In this document: positions 22,989 through 34,098 of the stretch, one piece after another | Numbering within the stretch: position 1 is the stretch's first letter | Layout: each line of letters opens with the position of its first letter | DNA from: Diplodia intermedia | Lineage: Eukaryota > Ascomycota > Dothideomycetes > Botryosphaeriales > Botryosphaeriaceae | Direction of reading: 5' to 3' | NCBI GenBank assembly: GCA_021495925.1 | Contig: JAKEKT010000063.1 | Location: forward strand, 124,001 to 188,000 | DNA length: 64,000 nucleotides | Notes under the pieces: model-generated | Told to the model about the DNA's origin: nothing | Databases searched by the model: none | The model's input: the letters and a program-made list of their open reading frames with translations, nothing else | Position numbers and translations under genes: made by a program

Positions 22989-24156
22989 ATGGTGCTAAAG
23001 CCTTACAAAGCAGAGCTGGCTCTCTATAGTCATCGGCGCGGGCATTCACGTGTACGGCGCGGGGTGGAGGAATAGCGATTGGGCAGATCTCTAAGCAGCT
23101 ATATCGGGCATAGATTATGAGAGCTCTGTGCGTGGGATGACTTCAGTTCAACGGCTCGCGTGCGATGGCGTCGAAACAACACGCCAGGGCGGGAGAGGAT
23201 TGCGGAGAAGAGCCACAGGCCCAAGCCCGCGCCGCAGGACGAAGCAATCTCGCGCGTGATCAAGAAGTCTTGACTGTCCGCACTGCAGGACCCACTGCGG
23301 GCTGACAGTCGCGCGGAAGGGCAGACGCAGACAGGCCATTTGTGAATTTCCGCGGTGATCTTTACCCAAGAGCCTGTTTAAGCATCTGGGATCAAGGGGC
23401 AGCAGGGCCAGCAGCTAGTCCCGTTCGGCGGCAGTCGGCGTCCTGGCAAGCCCGGCGCCGGGCTCCTATTCGACGGGCAATCTCACGATAGACGGCCGCT
23501 CTTGGTGCTCTGCGCTGGGCGGGGCAGCCGCTGCGCGCGAATCGCTGGCAATGCAGTCTGTCCTCGGCAGTCACGATCGCCTGATGGAGGCCGCCGATGC
23601 GCTGGAGGTTGATCCGCCGTGGCTGGCCGTGTGCAATAAGGCGCTGCTAGGCCGTATCCGTCTGGCAAGCCTTCCGCGATCGACGCTGCGCCGGCGACTC
23701 GTTAGGCGTCATGTGCTTCCGAGCGGCGGCCGGGAGTTTCTGCGCTGGCCGTGGAGCGAGGGCGAGAGCGTCGCATGCGAGCCCTCAGCCTGCCTTAGGG
23801 CGCTGCGAGCGTGGGCGCTGCAGGCATGGGCCGGCGGGTGCGGGCGACGAGCTTGTTTCGCGGTGGTGCAAACCTAGTCTTTGGGGGCGCTAGGCCGTGG
23901 ATGCGCTTCTACGCAAATCGCCAGGCCTGTAGCGCAGCCTAGCGCAGTCATGGCCCTCTGCTGTCTCGTTTCAAAAACCTTCCGCTCCATCGCTCCCACG
24001 GCACCGCTCCTGTCAGCGACACCCACGCCCCGCCCACCCACCGTCCCCCCACTGGACCCTGTTTCTTCTCTTCCTGCGGTTCTGTTCCTGCGCCGGGCTC
24101 AGAGGGCACCTCGTCGAGCCGGCCCTGGGACCTGAAGCCGTCACCGCGGCCCGCTG
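22989..24156. other. Intergenic region upstream of the acrB-like gene
   Basis: About 1.17 kb with no supported gene. It should hold the acrB-like promoter; a CT- and CCAC-rich leader lies at about 23970-24150. Frames in 23400-23880 are artefacts of high GC. Confidence 0.45.
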
Positions 24157-27100
24157 ATGCCACCGAAGGGCAAGAGGAACGCGGCGAACACACACGACAA
24201 GCGGCATGAGAACGGCCTCGCGGCGCCCGGAAAGCGCATCCCCAAGCAGCGCTCCAATCCCGCTCTCAACGGCCACGCAAATGGAAAGCCCCCGCAGAGC
24301 TCTCCGCCGTTGCCGCCGCCAGACCTAAGCACCAACCCCAGCTGCCCGGCTCCTGGCAATGCCCCAGTGCACGCGACCCTCCCGGACACACAGATGCCAG
24401 ACGACCGGCGCCCGTTGCCTGCGAGGGGCCGCGCTGTCTCCGAGGCCTCCCACGACGCGTCCGACGCTGGCTCTGTTGAGCCCCAGAACGGCTCCGCCGA
24501 TGGACACTCGCGCCTGTCGCTGCACCGCGCCGCCGTGCACCAGCACCGCAGCCAGGTGGGCCACAAGGGCAGCTCCGCTTCTACGGCCATGACCATCATC
24601 TCCTCGTGCCCCGTGTGGGATGTCGTCGCCATCCTCATCATCCTTCTGCAGCTGCCCTCGACCGTTCTCACCGTCATTCATTTGCTTTTCGCTACACTCA
24701 CATTCGTGCCTCCGAGCAGCACCGCTTCGCTGTCCAGCCTCCCTAGCTTCAGCGAGGTCTTCAAGGGATCACAAGGCATGCCGTCTCTGGGCACCATCGT
24801 GCTCTGTGATCTGTTTGCCTTGATCATATGGGGTTTCCTTCCCATGTTCGCCCAAGGTGTGGCCTTCGACCTTGCTCAGGCCGTCATCGCGATCTCGCTG
24901 GGAGGCGCCGCCGCCGGAAAAGGTGGCGTCTCGCAGAGCGTACTCGTTTGCGGAGGCATCATTTTCTTTTCTCACGCATATCGTCATCGTACCATCCGCA
25001 CCTACGTCCTCCGCTACCTCCATTTCGTATTGTCCAGGGGCGGATTCGATATCTTTACCCCTCCCTCCTCCGATTCGATTTATCCGGAGTCCGCACACGT
25101 GTCCCACGGCTGGCCGCGCTCCGTGCTAGGATTGCATATTTTGTCGCAGGGAATACTCCGCCTTGGCCGGCGTTGGTTTATAGCCAAGCAAGACCGGCTC
25201 CCGACAACAACGTCGAATAGAAGGACCGATGTCGACACAGCGGCAGCTCCCCAACTGCCCCGGTCTATTCCGGACTCCGGGATAGACAGCAGCACTGGTG
25301 CGGCAGCCGATGGCCGGCATCCGGGGCCTTCCCCGTCAGGCGTTGATGGTCGAGAGAGATCTTTCAGTTCTGTTTCTAAGAAAAAGAAAAGGCAGGCGAC
25401 TCAGGTTCGGAGTCAGCAACCTTTTTGGGCCGCTATTGCGAGCACAAAAGTTACTTTTTGGAAGGAAGTGCAGCAGAGCAGCGAGTCTGCCGACGGTCAT
25501 GAGGCGAATTCAACGGACATTAATCACATTGGCAACGCTCATTTCAAAACTGGGGAGGATCGGGTATGGATTCTGGATGTCGGCGCAACGGAGATCTCGT
25601 TTGGTGCTAGCGTGGTAGAAAAGAGCACGGTGAGGGGAAATGGAGGAGAGGAGCAGGAGTCAAGCCTTGGAGCAGGCATCGACAAGTCGAAGCCGTTCTA
25701 CGTACGTCTCAATGGCACTAATTGGGCGTCCACGTACATCGTTTCGGCCGGTCAGGATCAAAAGGCGGGTGATGGGGCATCTAGGATGTGGTCAGGCAAG
25801 ATCTTCGGCCTCACGTCGCAGCAAAACTACAAGTGCGAATTCGTCAGGACGGATGATCGGACCACTATACATTCTACAAGTCTTATCACCCAGGCTGCTC
25901 CAAGCGCCGAGCAAGGTATGTCCTCCTTACAGGCTATCTGTGATTGTCCGTCTGATCACTCTTGGATAGCTTCGGCTGTTTCTTCCCCAGCGCATCAGAC
26001 CCTACGACCGCAGTCTCCCAGAACCCTGCTTCGGAATAATGTCACCAATCTTGAACACGAGCTCCAGGAATTGAAGATCCAGCAAAAGCGTAACCAGAGA
26101 TCGCATGGCAAGGCCCTTGCGGCGGCGAAAAAAGAAGTCGACGTGGTGGAAGGCAAGATACAGACCTCGGGTGGCAACGACGACCGGTTGAAGCAAAAGA
26201 AAAGACAGCTGTCCGAGGCGATTCGTCAAGCAGAGGAAGCAGCTTCGGACATGTCTTCTCACAACTCAAACCTGGCCAACATTCCAGAGGAAGACCTGAC
26301 GGAGTTCCAGACCGAGGAACGTAAATGGCGCCTGGAGAAGGACCGCTTGACTGCCGCTACTGAGGAGTACGAGCGCTGCAAAGCTGAGGTTGACAAGGAA
26401 GTTTCCAATGCTGAGTCCGAGTACGCTTCGATTGTGAAGAAACGCGAACGTCTCCAGGCCAGGCAATCCAAGCTCAATGAGCAGCACGAGCGCCTCAGTT
26501 CGCTGAATGCGCAGGATCAGGACGCGCAGGCCCGGAAACTCAATGAACGCGCGGCGTTGATGGCCACACGGGCTCAGCACGAGTCGCAATACCTTGGTCA
26601 AATCATCAACAACGAGCACAACGCCATGGACATCCAAAACAAGACCATGTACATCAACCAGCAGATTCAGCATTTGCAGGCGATGCTCCAGCAGCCGCAG
26701 AACCCCAGCCCGCCGTCCGTTCCGACCACGCCTGAAGGCCCACTCCCTGGTACCACCGGGTCCACCTCGCACAACAACTACACGCCGGTGTTCCAATTCC
26801 CGCCACTTGCCGGGCAGATTAATGGCACGCCCAGTTCTATTCATCGCGAAGGCCGAGGCCGGTCGAGTTCCATGCTCTCTGACATGTCTGGCTTCACTGA
26901 TCACAATGTCGACCCACCACCGGCCTATGCGCCCATTGCTGCACCTAACTTTTCCTTTGCCCCCGGCGCCTTTGGCAACGGTCAGTTCGGCGCGTTCAAC
27001 GCACCGATGGTGAACGGCACCAAGGCGCGTAAGGGCAGCAGCGGCAGCAGTGGTGGCAGCGGCACAGGCTCAGGAAGTGGCAGTGCGCCAGGCAGCCAGA

Positions 27101-27189
27101 GAGACCCGACCAGTCCCGTGAATAAGACGTCTAGTCCAGTTGGGTCCGCGACTGTGCCTGTGGGGCCTGGTGTTGTCGGTGGCCCCTAA
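24157..27189 (+). CDS. acrB: acrB-like ubiquitination-network protein with membrane segments and coiled coil
   Basis: The reading frame is 1010 codons if unspliced. A probable intron, 25916-25969, is exactly 54 nt and free of stops, so the spliced product would be 992 residues. Order: a disordered Pro/Asn/Ser-rich N terminus (MPPKGKRN onwards); hydrophobic membrane segments at about 145-185 and 205-275 (VVAILIILLQLPSTVLTVIH, IVLCDLFALIIWGFLPMF); a beta-rich module near 500-590 (FYVRLNGTNWASTYI, LTSQQNYKCEFV); a long coiled coil at about 620-850; and a disordered Gly/Ser-rich tail. This architecture matches the Aspergillus acrB family, identified genetically through acriflavine resistance and linked to the creB/creC/creD deubiquitination network. 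The biochemical role is unknown. Gene identity is from memory of the family pattern. Confidence 0.75.
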   Translation: MPPKGKRNAANTHDKRHENGLAAPGKRIPKQRSNPALNGHANGKPPQSSPPLPPPDLSTNPSCPAPGNAPVHATLPDTQMPDDRRPLPARGRAVSEASHDASDAGSVEPQNGSADGHSRLSLHRAAVHQHRSQVGHKGSSASTAMTIISSCPVWDVVAILIILLQLPSTVLTVIHLLFATLTFVPPSSTASLSSLPSFSEVFKGSQGMPSLGTIVLCDLFALIIWGFLPMFAQGVAFDLAQAVIAISLGGAAAGKGGVSQSVLVCGGIIFFSHAYRHRTIRTYVLRYLHFVLSRGGFDIFTPPSSDSIYPESAHVSHGWPRSVLGLHILSQGILRLGRRWFIAKQDRLPTTTSNRRTDVDTAAAPQLPRSIPDSGIDSSTGAAADGRHPGPSPSGVDGRERSFSSVSKKKKRQATQVRSQQPFWAAIASTKVTFWKEVQQSSESADGHEANSTDINHIGNAHFKTGEDRVWILDVGATEISFGASVVEKSTVRGNGGEEQESSLGAGIDKSKPFYVRLNGTNWASTYIVSAGQDQKAGDGASRMWSGKIFGLTSQQNYKCEFVRTDDRTTIHSTSLITQAAPSAEQGMSSLQAICDCPSDHSWIASAVSSPAHQTLRPQSPRTLLRNNVTNLEHELQELKIQQKRNQRSHGKALAAAKKEVDVVEGKIQTSGGNDDRLKQKKRQLSEAIRQAEEAASDMSSHNSNLANIPEEDLTEFQTEERKWRLEKDRLTAATEEYERCKAEVDKEVSNAESEYASIVKKRERLQARQSKLNEQHERLSSLNAQDQDAQARKLNERAALMATRAQHESQYLGQIINNEHNAMDIQNKTMYINQQIQHLQAMLQQPQNPSPPSVPTTPEGPLPGTTGSTSHNNYTPVFQFPPLAGQINGTPSSIHREGRGRSSSMLSDMSGFTDHNVDPPPAYAPIAAPNFSFAPGAFGNGQFGAFNAPMVNGTKARKGSSGSSGGSGTGSGSGSAPGSQRDPTSPVNKTSSPVGSATVPVGPGVVGGP

Positions 27190-27923
27190 CGCGTGCACGT
27201 TCTCCACTGTTGCTCCATGCACCGAGTAGTTTTGACTTGAGTAGATAGCCTTTGTGGGAAATGCATCCGTTGTTTCCGTTTCCTTTCTAAATGGCGTATC
27301 TTGCTTGTGACTTAGGTTGGTGTGAAGTTCACGGCTGGAGGGCATACGTCATCTGCCGGGGATTCCGACGCTGGTGTCCCATCTCGGACAGGTAAGGCAG
27401 TACGATTGTCTGTCTAGTCACCACAATCGTGCCTATCCATGGTCAATAATTCTAACCTTGGTTGCTTTGTCTACCGGCGTCCTGTAAGCTGAGTCTGGCA
27501 GCTGGCTTCGTTTGCGTGGTTCTGATGGCCGTGTTCCGCTAGCTCGTCCCAACGTACGGACCGTCAGCACAGCTCAGTGCCGCTGGTTCACGCCCCATTT
27601 CGAAGAGGGCATATCACTATACACGAAAGCTGCGTCGGGTATGAACTCTACATGAGTTCAAAAGCGGCTGCCTGGAAATCGTGTTTGCGAAACGGTACGG
27701 CCGCTCTTGCAAACACCATAGCAACAGGATTAGTGCTTCTACGCCGCAAATGACATGATGCACCGGAAAGAGCGTGCTAGCACTTCATGCAGGACTGTTA
27801 CGTTGACTAGTGGCAGTTTCTAGAGAGCACGCGGAAACCGTCGGTCGTAGGGGCTCGGCAGCTTCTCCACATTGCCTCGCATCAAAGCTTCAGCCGAGCT
27901 CGAGCTTCCAACACCTTCACAAC
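27190..27923. other. Intergenic region between acrB-like gene and enoyl-CoA hydratase
   Basis: About 730 bp: the 3' end of the upstream gene and the promoter of the downstream gene, both plus strand. No additional gene seen. Confidence 0.45.
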
Positions 27924-28906
27924 ATGCCGCCAGTACTCAACCGCGCGCCGCTCTTCGCGCGCACTCTCCTGCGCAATGTGCCTGTCAACTTCCGGGCAAG
28001 CTCGAGCTCTGCTCAGCCCCTGATCAAGCTCACCAACATCCCCGCACCCCATAGCGGCACCATTCGCGTGCTCTCGCTGAACCGGCCCGAGGCTCGCAAT
28101 GCCATCTCAAAGGCTCTGCTCTCAGAGCTCATCCAGCATGTCAATGCCATCCACGGCGAGGGCACCAAACCGACCACGCGCGCCCTCGTCATCGCCAGCG
28201 AGATCGACACCAGTTTCTGCGCTGGCGCAGACCTGAAGGAGCGCGCGACCTTCACCCAGGACGAGTACGCCCGCACCCGCCATTAACCCCAGCAAGCGTG
28301 GGAATCATACTGACGATGCCATCTTGGTTGACCAGGACGGCCGATTTCCTATCAAAGCTACGCGGCGCCTTCAACTCCCTCTCCCAACTGCCGGTGCCCA
28401 CCATCTCGGCCGTCTCGTCGCTCGCGTTCGGCGGCGGCCTCGAGCTCGCCCTCACGACGCACCTGCGTGTCTTCAGCAGCAATGCCGTCGTCGCGCTGCC
28501 AGAGACACGGCTCGGCATCATACCCGGGGCTGGCGGCACGTACCGGCTGCCCGCGCTGGTCGGGTTGAACCGCGCGCGCGACCTCGTCCTGACCGGACGT
28601 CGTGTCGGCGGCCCGGAGGCGTACTTCATAGGCCTGTGCGACCGGCTCGTGCAAGTGTTGCCGGAGGAGATTGGTCAGGAGGGAGTTGCGCGGAAGAAGG
28701 TGCTGGATGAGGCCGTGAGGGTCGCCATGGAAATCTGCGAGGGTGCGCCCATTGCCATCAGGGCCGCGTTGGCGGCGGTTGAGGGCTGTGCTGGCGGAGA
28801 GGCGGTGGAGAATGAGATGTATGGGGCTGTCGTGGACACAGAGGATAGGTACGAGGCTCTTGCGGCATTCAGAGAGAAGAGAAAGCCGGTCTTCAAGGGC
28901 AGGTAA
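27924..28906 (+). CDS. Enoyl-CoA hydratase/isomerase, mitochondrial (AUH/methylglutaconyl-CoA hydratase-like)
   Basis: Two exons, 27924-28264 and 28336-28906 (intron phase 2), give 303 residues. A presequence (MPPVLNRAPLFARTLLRN) is followed by a crotonase fold: LNRPEARNAISKALL, the oxyanion-hole segment SFCAGADLKERATF, the second oxyanion segment SLAFGGGLELAL, and the catalytic loop PETRLGIIPGAGGTYRLPALVG with the Glu expected in active hydratases. The pattern is closest to AUH-type enzymes that hydrate 3-methylglutaconyl-CoA in leucine breakdown, but other mitochondrial enoyl-CoA hydratases cannot be excluded from sequence alone. The splice rebuilds the Glu codon in TQDETADFL, which matches the family. 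Confidence 0.88.
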
Positions 28907-29408
28907 GCCTGGAAGCTGCAAATGCCTGTAAATGATCAATTGGCACTGCTTCTCGCCGCGCATATATTCCAGCAATGCACTGCGGGCGCGATAGCCATTC
29001 GCAGCCATTGAACGTGTTCGTACTCGAACGAATACAGCTGCGCCTGCCGGTACCTGGCGGCAGCCGCCGATTTAGGCAGGCTTCGGCGCAGAGGAGACAT
29101 AGCCCCAAAGAAGACGGGCCAGGAACAGCCGAGAAAGTGTCTCGAGACCGGAGAGCAGGACGGGCGGACTGCGCAAAGGCCGAGCGAGCCGGCGGGGTTC
29201 TGAGGTGGCCCCGTGGCGGGGTCGCAAGCGGCGGGCAGGGATGTGACGTGGGATGGACGAAGGCCCCGAGAGTCCGACTTGATAATCAGCGACCCAAGCC
29301 TCACCGCGCGACTTCTTCCTGACTTCTGCCTGCCGCGCTCGCCATGTCCACCCGTCTGCTGCTGTACTCATAATGCTCTGCTGAACGAATCTCCGCCCTG
29401 CCTCCGCC
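28907..29408. other. Intergenic region upstream of the proline-rich protein gene
   Basis: About 500 bp containing the 3' end of the hydratase gene and the promoter of the next gene. No coding sequence supported. Confidence 0.45.
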
Positions 29409-31242
29409 ATGTCAGGCAACCCCTTCCGCCGCTCCCAACCGCCGCCTGCGCTGCATCCCGCCAGCGCCGACGCATCCCGCGCACCCGCCAAACAGTGGTC
29501 TGCCGCCGACCAAAAGCGTAGGGCCTGTCCAGTCCAACTGCCCTGCCTGCCAGCATCATGTTGACCCATTGTCCACAGCGCCCGCGCGGACAAAGAAGCA
29601 CGTTCGCGTAGCATCCCCCCCGGCCTCTCCGCCGGAACCGTCCAGTCCGGAAGTAGACAACAACCTCGCGAGACGCTTGAGCGCCGCTCACCATGCTGGC
29701 TCTCCGCCGCCGTCCGTGGACACTGCCGGCGATCCTGGCGATATTGCTCATGCGCTGTCCGACGATAGCACCCTCGACCAAGACTCCCCAGACGACGATG
29801 CGCCGCTGAAGCCTGCGAGCGGCGACACGCTCCCGCGCTTCTCAGGCATACCCAACCCGTTTGAGCGCACCTTGGCAAGCATCGAACCTTCCACACACCA
29901 AAGGGACGTCGAGTCAGACAAGACCGACTCGAGCGGAGAAAAGAGGGCAGGTCACAAGACGAAGGGATCCATGGATGTGGACTCGTTCAAAAAGCTGCTT
30001 ATGACCGGCAGCGCTGATGGCACTCCTTCCGATGGATCTACAACCACGGAAGCACAGCCAAAGGCAAACGTCCATATAGGCGGTGATACCAGCAGTGGGA
30101 CTGATGCCTCCTCCGCCTCCAGGAACTCTATGTTTGATTCAGTCCTTCGGGCCCCCGGTGACTCTCGCCAGAGTTCTTACGAGAGGACATCATTTGATGG
30201 CGGCAACCGAGACGACCAGTCGACGCTCATCGGCGCAGAGCAAACGCGGCCGAAGCCGAAGCCGCCGCCCCCGAAACACAGGCACGGCAAATCCATAACA
30301 CGAGCACCACAGACCGTCTCATTCTCTGATTTTTCTCCATCGCTCGCCTCTCCGACCACGAAGCCCGATGGCCCAAAGCGAACACCTTCAAACGGACAGA
30401 AGCCGCTCCCTCCGCGGCCCCGCGGCCCTTCAGGGCAGAAACAGAAGGATCCTCCTTCACCACTACCACCATCAGAGTCACCGGCGTCCTCGGATGAAGC
30501 GACTGAAAGTTCTCCACCTGTCAAAATCCCGGAGCTCTCTGCGCCACAGCGGCGCAAACCCCCAACCCCACCTCTGGCTCGGCGGCAGAGCCAGCTCAAG
30601 TCGTCCGATGCACGTTCGCGGAGCAATTCGGCCGCAAAGGGGTCGTCCCAACCAGAAACGCCCCTCTCATCCACAGAGCAGGTTCCCACCACGTCAACCG
30701 CACAATCCACCACTTTCAACAAACCGCCGCCGCCCCCACCTACCCGCCGTTCCGGCGCTAGTTCTTCATCGACTGCGGACCTCAATGCCAATGCGGTGAG
30801 CCGATCTTCATCCCGCCGCTCTACCGCCAGCTCCATGCACAATCCCTCCCTAAGCATCCGTACCAATCGTCTATCAGGCTCTGCGCTCGACATGGCTAGT
30901 CCGACTGTCAGTGGTCCTGCCCCTCCCCCTCCCCCTCCCCGCCGTGGCAGCAGCAAGAGTAGTTTCGAAATGCAGCGCCCTAGCGCTAGTGTATTAGCAG
31001 CCGCCGCGGGTGGAAGTAGGCGAACGAGCGGCGAGTTCAAGAGCAGGAGTAGGACGGCAAGCGGCGCAAGTGAGAGGGCGTTGGGTGAATACGCTGTGAA
31101 GGAGGAGGACCCGACGAACTCGAACGGTTCGATTGGCGCTAATGCTGCGGGTGATGCTGGAGGGGTGGATGTGCTGAGTGAGTTGGACAAGCTACAGCAA
31201 GAAATCGAGGCCTTACGGCAGAAGTCGACCACGAAGGCGTAG
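29409..31242 (+). CDS. Proline/serine-rich disordered protein, conserved fungal type, function unknown
   Basis: Two exons, 29409-29517 and 29579-31242 (61-nt intron, phase 1), give 590 residues. It begins MSGNPFRRSQPPPALH, and almost the whole protein is disordered. Two short islands look more structured: NPFERTLASIE and MDVDSFKKLLMTG near residues 140-190. Several polyproline blocks follow (KPPPPPPTRR, GPAPPPPPPRR), resembling ligands of SH3, WW or profilin. A short C-terminal coiled coil (LSELDKLQQEIEALRQ) ends the protein. I do not recognise a catalytic domain. A role as a scaffold in actin or signalling assemblies would be a guess from the polyproline content. The first exon is small but in frame with a good donor and acceptor. 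Confidence 0.75.
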
Positions 31243-32123
31243 TTCAGCGACCGAGACTTGGAGTAAGCGGCATTGGAATGGATTTGCTTGGCTTGGCTTG
31301 GCTTGGCTACAGGAGTAGCAACTGATCATGGTACAGCGCGTGTGTTTATGTCATTGGATGGTATAGCCTTTCTGGAAGTGTCGAGTCCTATTGCATCGTT
31401 CCGTTGTCCTCTCTCGGTACGTGTGTCCCCCTTGTCTCATATTGTTTCCCCTATTACAGACTCCTCTCCGTCAATGCTTGATCGTGTGATTCCTGCCGTC
31501 GTCCCAAGCTACGCCCAAAGAGAGCGTAGGCGTATCGTATTAGTTGTTCCCCTTCGTTGGCGTTAGAAAGAGCATCATCGCGAGAGAGGAGGAGAGCATG
31601 ACATGCTTCTTCTGTTTTTCCTCCGCTCGTTCCTGCTTCGAATTTTTCCATCCAATTCCTCTTCTTTCCTTTTTCCGTCTCTTTAGCGGTACGAATTGCG
31701 CATATCCATGATGTGCGTGGGGTCAATGAGAAGAAGAATTCCCTCATGCTTCCTTTCTAATATGCAAATGAATGAGAATCTTCTGTGTTGTACATTAGCT
31801 GAAGCATAATGAACAGTGATAAGTAGCAGCACGTTTACAGTACGCCGTAGAGCTCTTTCCCATTCGTGTTTCATCTAGACGTGGGGACAAACTGTCGAAT
31901 GTTCCGCTTTGTCTTTAATTCTGTAGGTATCGCAAGTTCCCTGCGACATCTTTGCGCTCTATATCTACGTCTGTATGGTGTTTGATTGCTCCGTGTACCC
32001 ATGGATATTCGTAATAACTACTTTAGCCTTTCCCTTCCTTATTCAACGACGATGTCCCCTACAGACAACGCGGTCCATAGGACAAGTCAAATCCCATCTT
32101 CCACCTTCGCGATTCTACCGCTT
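31243..32123. other. Convergent intergenic region with a short pentanucleotide repeat
   Basis: About 880 bp between the ends of the proline-rich gene and ECO1. About four tandem copies of a CTTGG-type pentamer occur at roughly 31286-31307. The rest is AT-leaning 3' UTR-like sequence. Confidence 0.45.
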
Positions 32124-33644
32124 TCACGTATAAACGCCCCACCCCGTCTCCGCCCCGAACCACCTCTGCGCCAGCCGAGATCCACTGCCCGTAGGCTGGC
32201 TGAAAGCGATACGCTCTTTGAGCGGACCCTTGCGTTTCTCGCCGCCACCACCATCGTTATCTTCGCAACGGTAGGCGCAGAAATCGCCGGCAGCGGCGTC
32301 GAGAAGCGCAATGGCGATGCCATGCCGCCGATGCAACGACGAGACCCAGATACGCGAGATGCCAAGGTCGGCTGGGTGCGTGATGGACGAGAATGTGAGC
32401 GTTCTAGGAGTAGTTGGCGTGGTTGTTATCGTCGTTGAAGGACAGTCGAATGAGGCGCCAGTAGAAGGTTCAGTAGCGTCCTTCGAGCCTGTCTGGTCTT
32501 CTGATGTTTTTGTGCTTGCCACAGTTGTCGTCTGGGCTTGGCCCGAGCCGTTCTCGGGTACATCTACGACGCGGTACGCTTCGGTGATGCGCTCAGCAAG
32601 GCAAAGGCCTACGCATTTTGAGCCTCTAATGTAGAGGTATGCCTTGAAGCGATCCGCGCGCATCACATCCACCCCGCGTGTTCTGTTCCTGCCGGTTCCA
32701 TTGGTTCCGGCACCCCTCTGCGGCTTGGACTCGATTTCCGTGTCAATGCCCGCACTTATGCTGTTCCTCACGTGCTCCCCTTTTCGTGCATGCTTATTCC
32801 CCGCATCCTCCTCGACAGCAACCTGGCCCCACAGCTCATGGTCCGGGATCTCCACCGCTCCCAGCTCCCTCTCCACAACGTCCAACACCCTCCTCACCCT
32901 CGTTCTCGCCGCCGCCTTTTCCCTCCTCCCCACGACAACCACAAAATCCCCATCTACACCCTTCTCCCAAACAATCTCCCCCGCCGCTCCACCCTTTTCC
33001 GCACCTCTCGCAAAGAACCCTTTGCCCACGTCCACCCCGCCGACGTTCATCGCATGGAAGCGCTTGTGCAACGCCGCGTCCTCCGCGTTCGACGGCACGT
33101 ACGCCATCCCGCACGTCTTGCACGTGCGCTGGACGGGGGCAACGCCGAGATCGAGCTGGAGCTGCGTCAGGCGTCGTTGCCGCCGCCGCGGAAGCTTCTC
33201 CTTGCTGCTCGTCTTGTCGTCGTCTGAGGGTGCCGTGACTTGTGTCGCCGACGGCGATGCCGTTTCGGTTCGGGCATTGCCGGCGTTGCGGTGCCCGGCT
33301 GGTGGCTGCGGGCCGGCTGTTGTCGCTGCCATTGCTGCTGCTGCTGCTGCTTCTCTGCGCGCGAAGAACGAGAAGGTGGGTTTGCGCGTTGGCAGCGGCA
33401 GCGGAGACGTGGGCTCGACGGTTGCTTCGACTGTTGGAGGTGGTGGAGAAGAAGGTGGTGTTGACGAGGGTGGTGCGGCGCTGGTGGTGGTGTGGAGTGG
33501 TGAACGGGCAGCATCGCTACGGAGGAGGGTAGGGTCGCTGGATGGTGAGGAGGCGTCGTCGTCGCCATCGAGGATACGACGTTTTTTGGCAGGCGGCTCG
33601 GAGGAGAGATGGGTTGTTCGTTTGAGTCGCGAGTAGGTTTTCAT
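32124..33644 (-). CDS. ECO1: Cohesin acetyltransferase ECO1/ESCO
   Basis: Single exon, 506 residues from ATG 33644 (MKTYSRLKRT). The N-terminal ~180 residues are disordered, rich in Pro, Ser and Ala. A possible PCNA-contact motif TQLQLDLG precedes a C2H2 zinc finger (CKTCGMAY ... HKRFH). The C-terminal acetyltransferase domain shows AYLYIRGSKCVGLCLAERI, then GISRIWVSSLHRRHGIAIALLDAAA (acetyl-CoA loop), and ends AFSQPTGSGSRLAQRWFG. ECO1 acetylates the Smc3 head during S phase so that cohesin holds sister chromatids together. It is longer than yeast Eco1 because of the disordered N terminus and a loop of Thr-rich sequence inside the acetyltransferase domain. The frame is open for 87 further codons upstream, but no family feature lies there. 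Confidence 0.9.
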   Translation of the reverse strand: MKTYSRLKRTTHLSSEPPAKKRRILDGDDDASSPSSDPTLLRSDAARSPLHTTTSAAPPSSTPPSSPPPPTVEATVEPTSPLPLPTRKPTFSFFARREAAAAAAMAATTAGPQPPAGHRNAGNARTETASPSATQVTAPSDDDKTSSKEKLPRRRQRRLTQLQLDLGVAPVQRTCKTCGMAYVPSNAEDAALHKRFHAMNVGGVDVGKGFFARGAEKGGAAGEIVWEKGVDGDFVVVVGRREKAAARTRVRRVLDVVERELGAVEIPDHELWGQVAVEEDAGNKHARKGEHVRNSISAGIDTEIESKPQRGAGTNGTGRNRTRGVDVMRADRFKAYLYIRGSKCVGLCLAERITEAYRVVDVPENGSGQAQTTTVASTKTSEDQTGSKDATEPSTGASFDCPSTTITTTPTTPRTLTFSSITHPADLGISRIWVSSLHRRHGIAIALLDAAAGDFCAYRCEDNDGGGGEKRKGPLKERIAFSQPTGSGSRLAQRWFGAETGWGVYT

Positions 33645-34098
33645 CGTTCGTATAATGGACGTGCGGCGCAATGCACGAAAGCGATGCGACTTCAAAGAGT
33701 AGGGATGCGGGCGCGAGGAAGACGCGTCGGGGAGACGCGTTGCGGACGGGAACCGCGTGGGCAGGGAAGGTGGGCCGACCGACGGCTGGCACGAGCTCGG
33801 CCACTCCCCGCCCTTCGCCCTACAACGCCAGTAACTGGTGGTGGCATCGTCGCAAATGCCCCGAACAACGTACAGGCTTGACCGGAGAATGATGCTTTCG
33901 TCCACTGGAGCTTACTCTACTACACGTCTTGTGACTCAGCCACGGATGACTTGCAGCTTCAGCACCTTCCTTTTGCGTCACTCTCAATCCACAGCGTCTG
34001 ACCTGAGCATATATATATACTCATCCACCAGACTTCTCAGCTTTGGCCGTGCATAGATTTCCTGACTGCCTTCGCACCTTTCAGCCATCTCAATAAAG
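33645..34098. promoter_or_regulatory. Divergent promoter of ECO1 and the GNAT gene
   Basis: About 450 bp between opposed starts. A TATATATATA run at about 34010-34019 lies roughly 85 bp before the GNAT start codon and is a candidate TATA element. Confidence 0.5.

Noticed and set aside
30177..31232. Long minus-strand frame (351 codons) opposite the proline-rich gene
   Set aside because: It mirrors the codon pattern of the sense gene; the sense strand has the intron, conserved islands and coiled coil.
32678..33238. Plus-strand Pro/His-rich frame opposite ECO1
   Set aside because: Shadow of the ECO1 coding region; the ECO1 zinc finger and acetyltransferase motifs are unambiguous.
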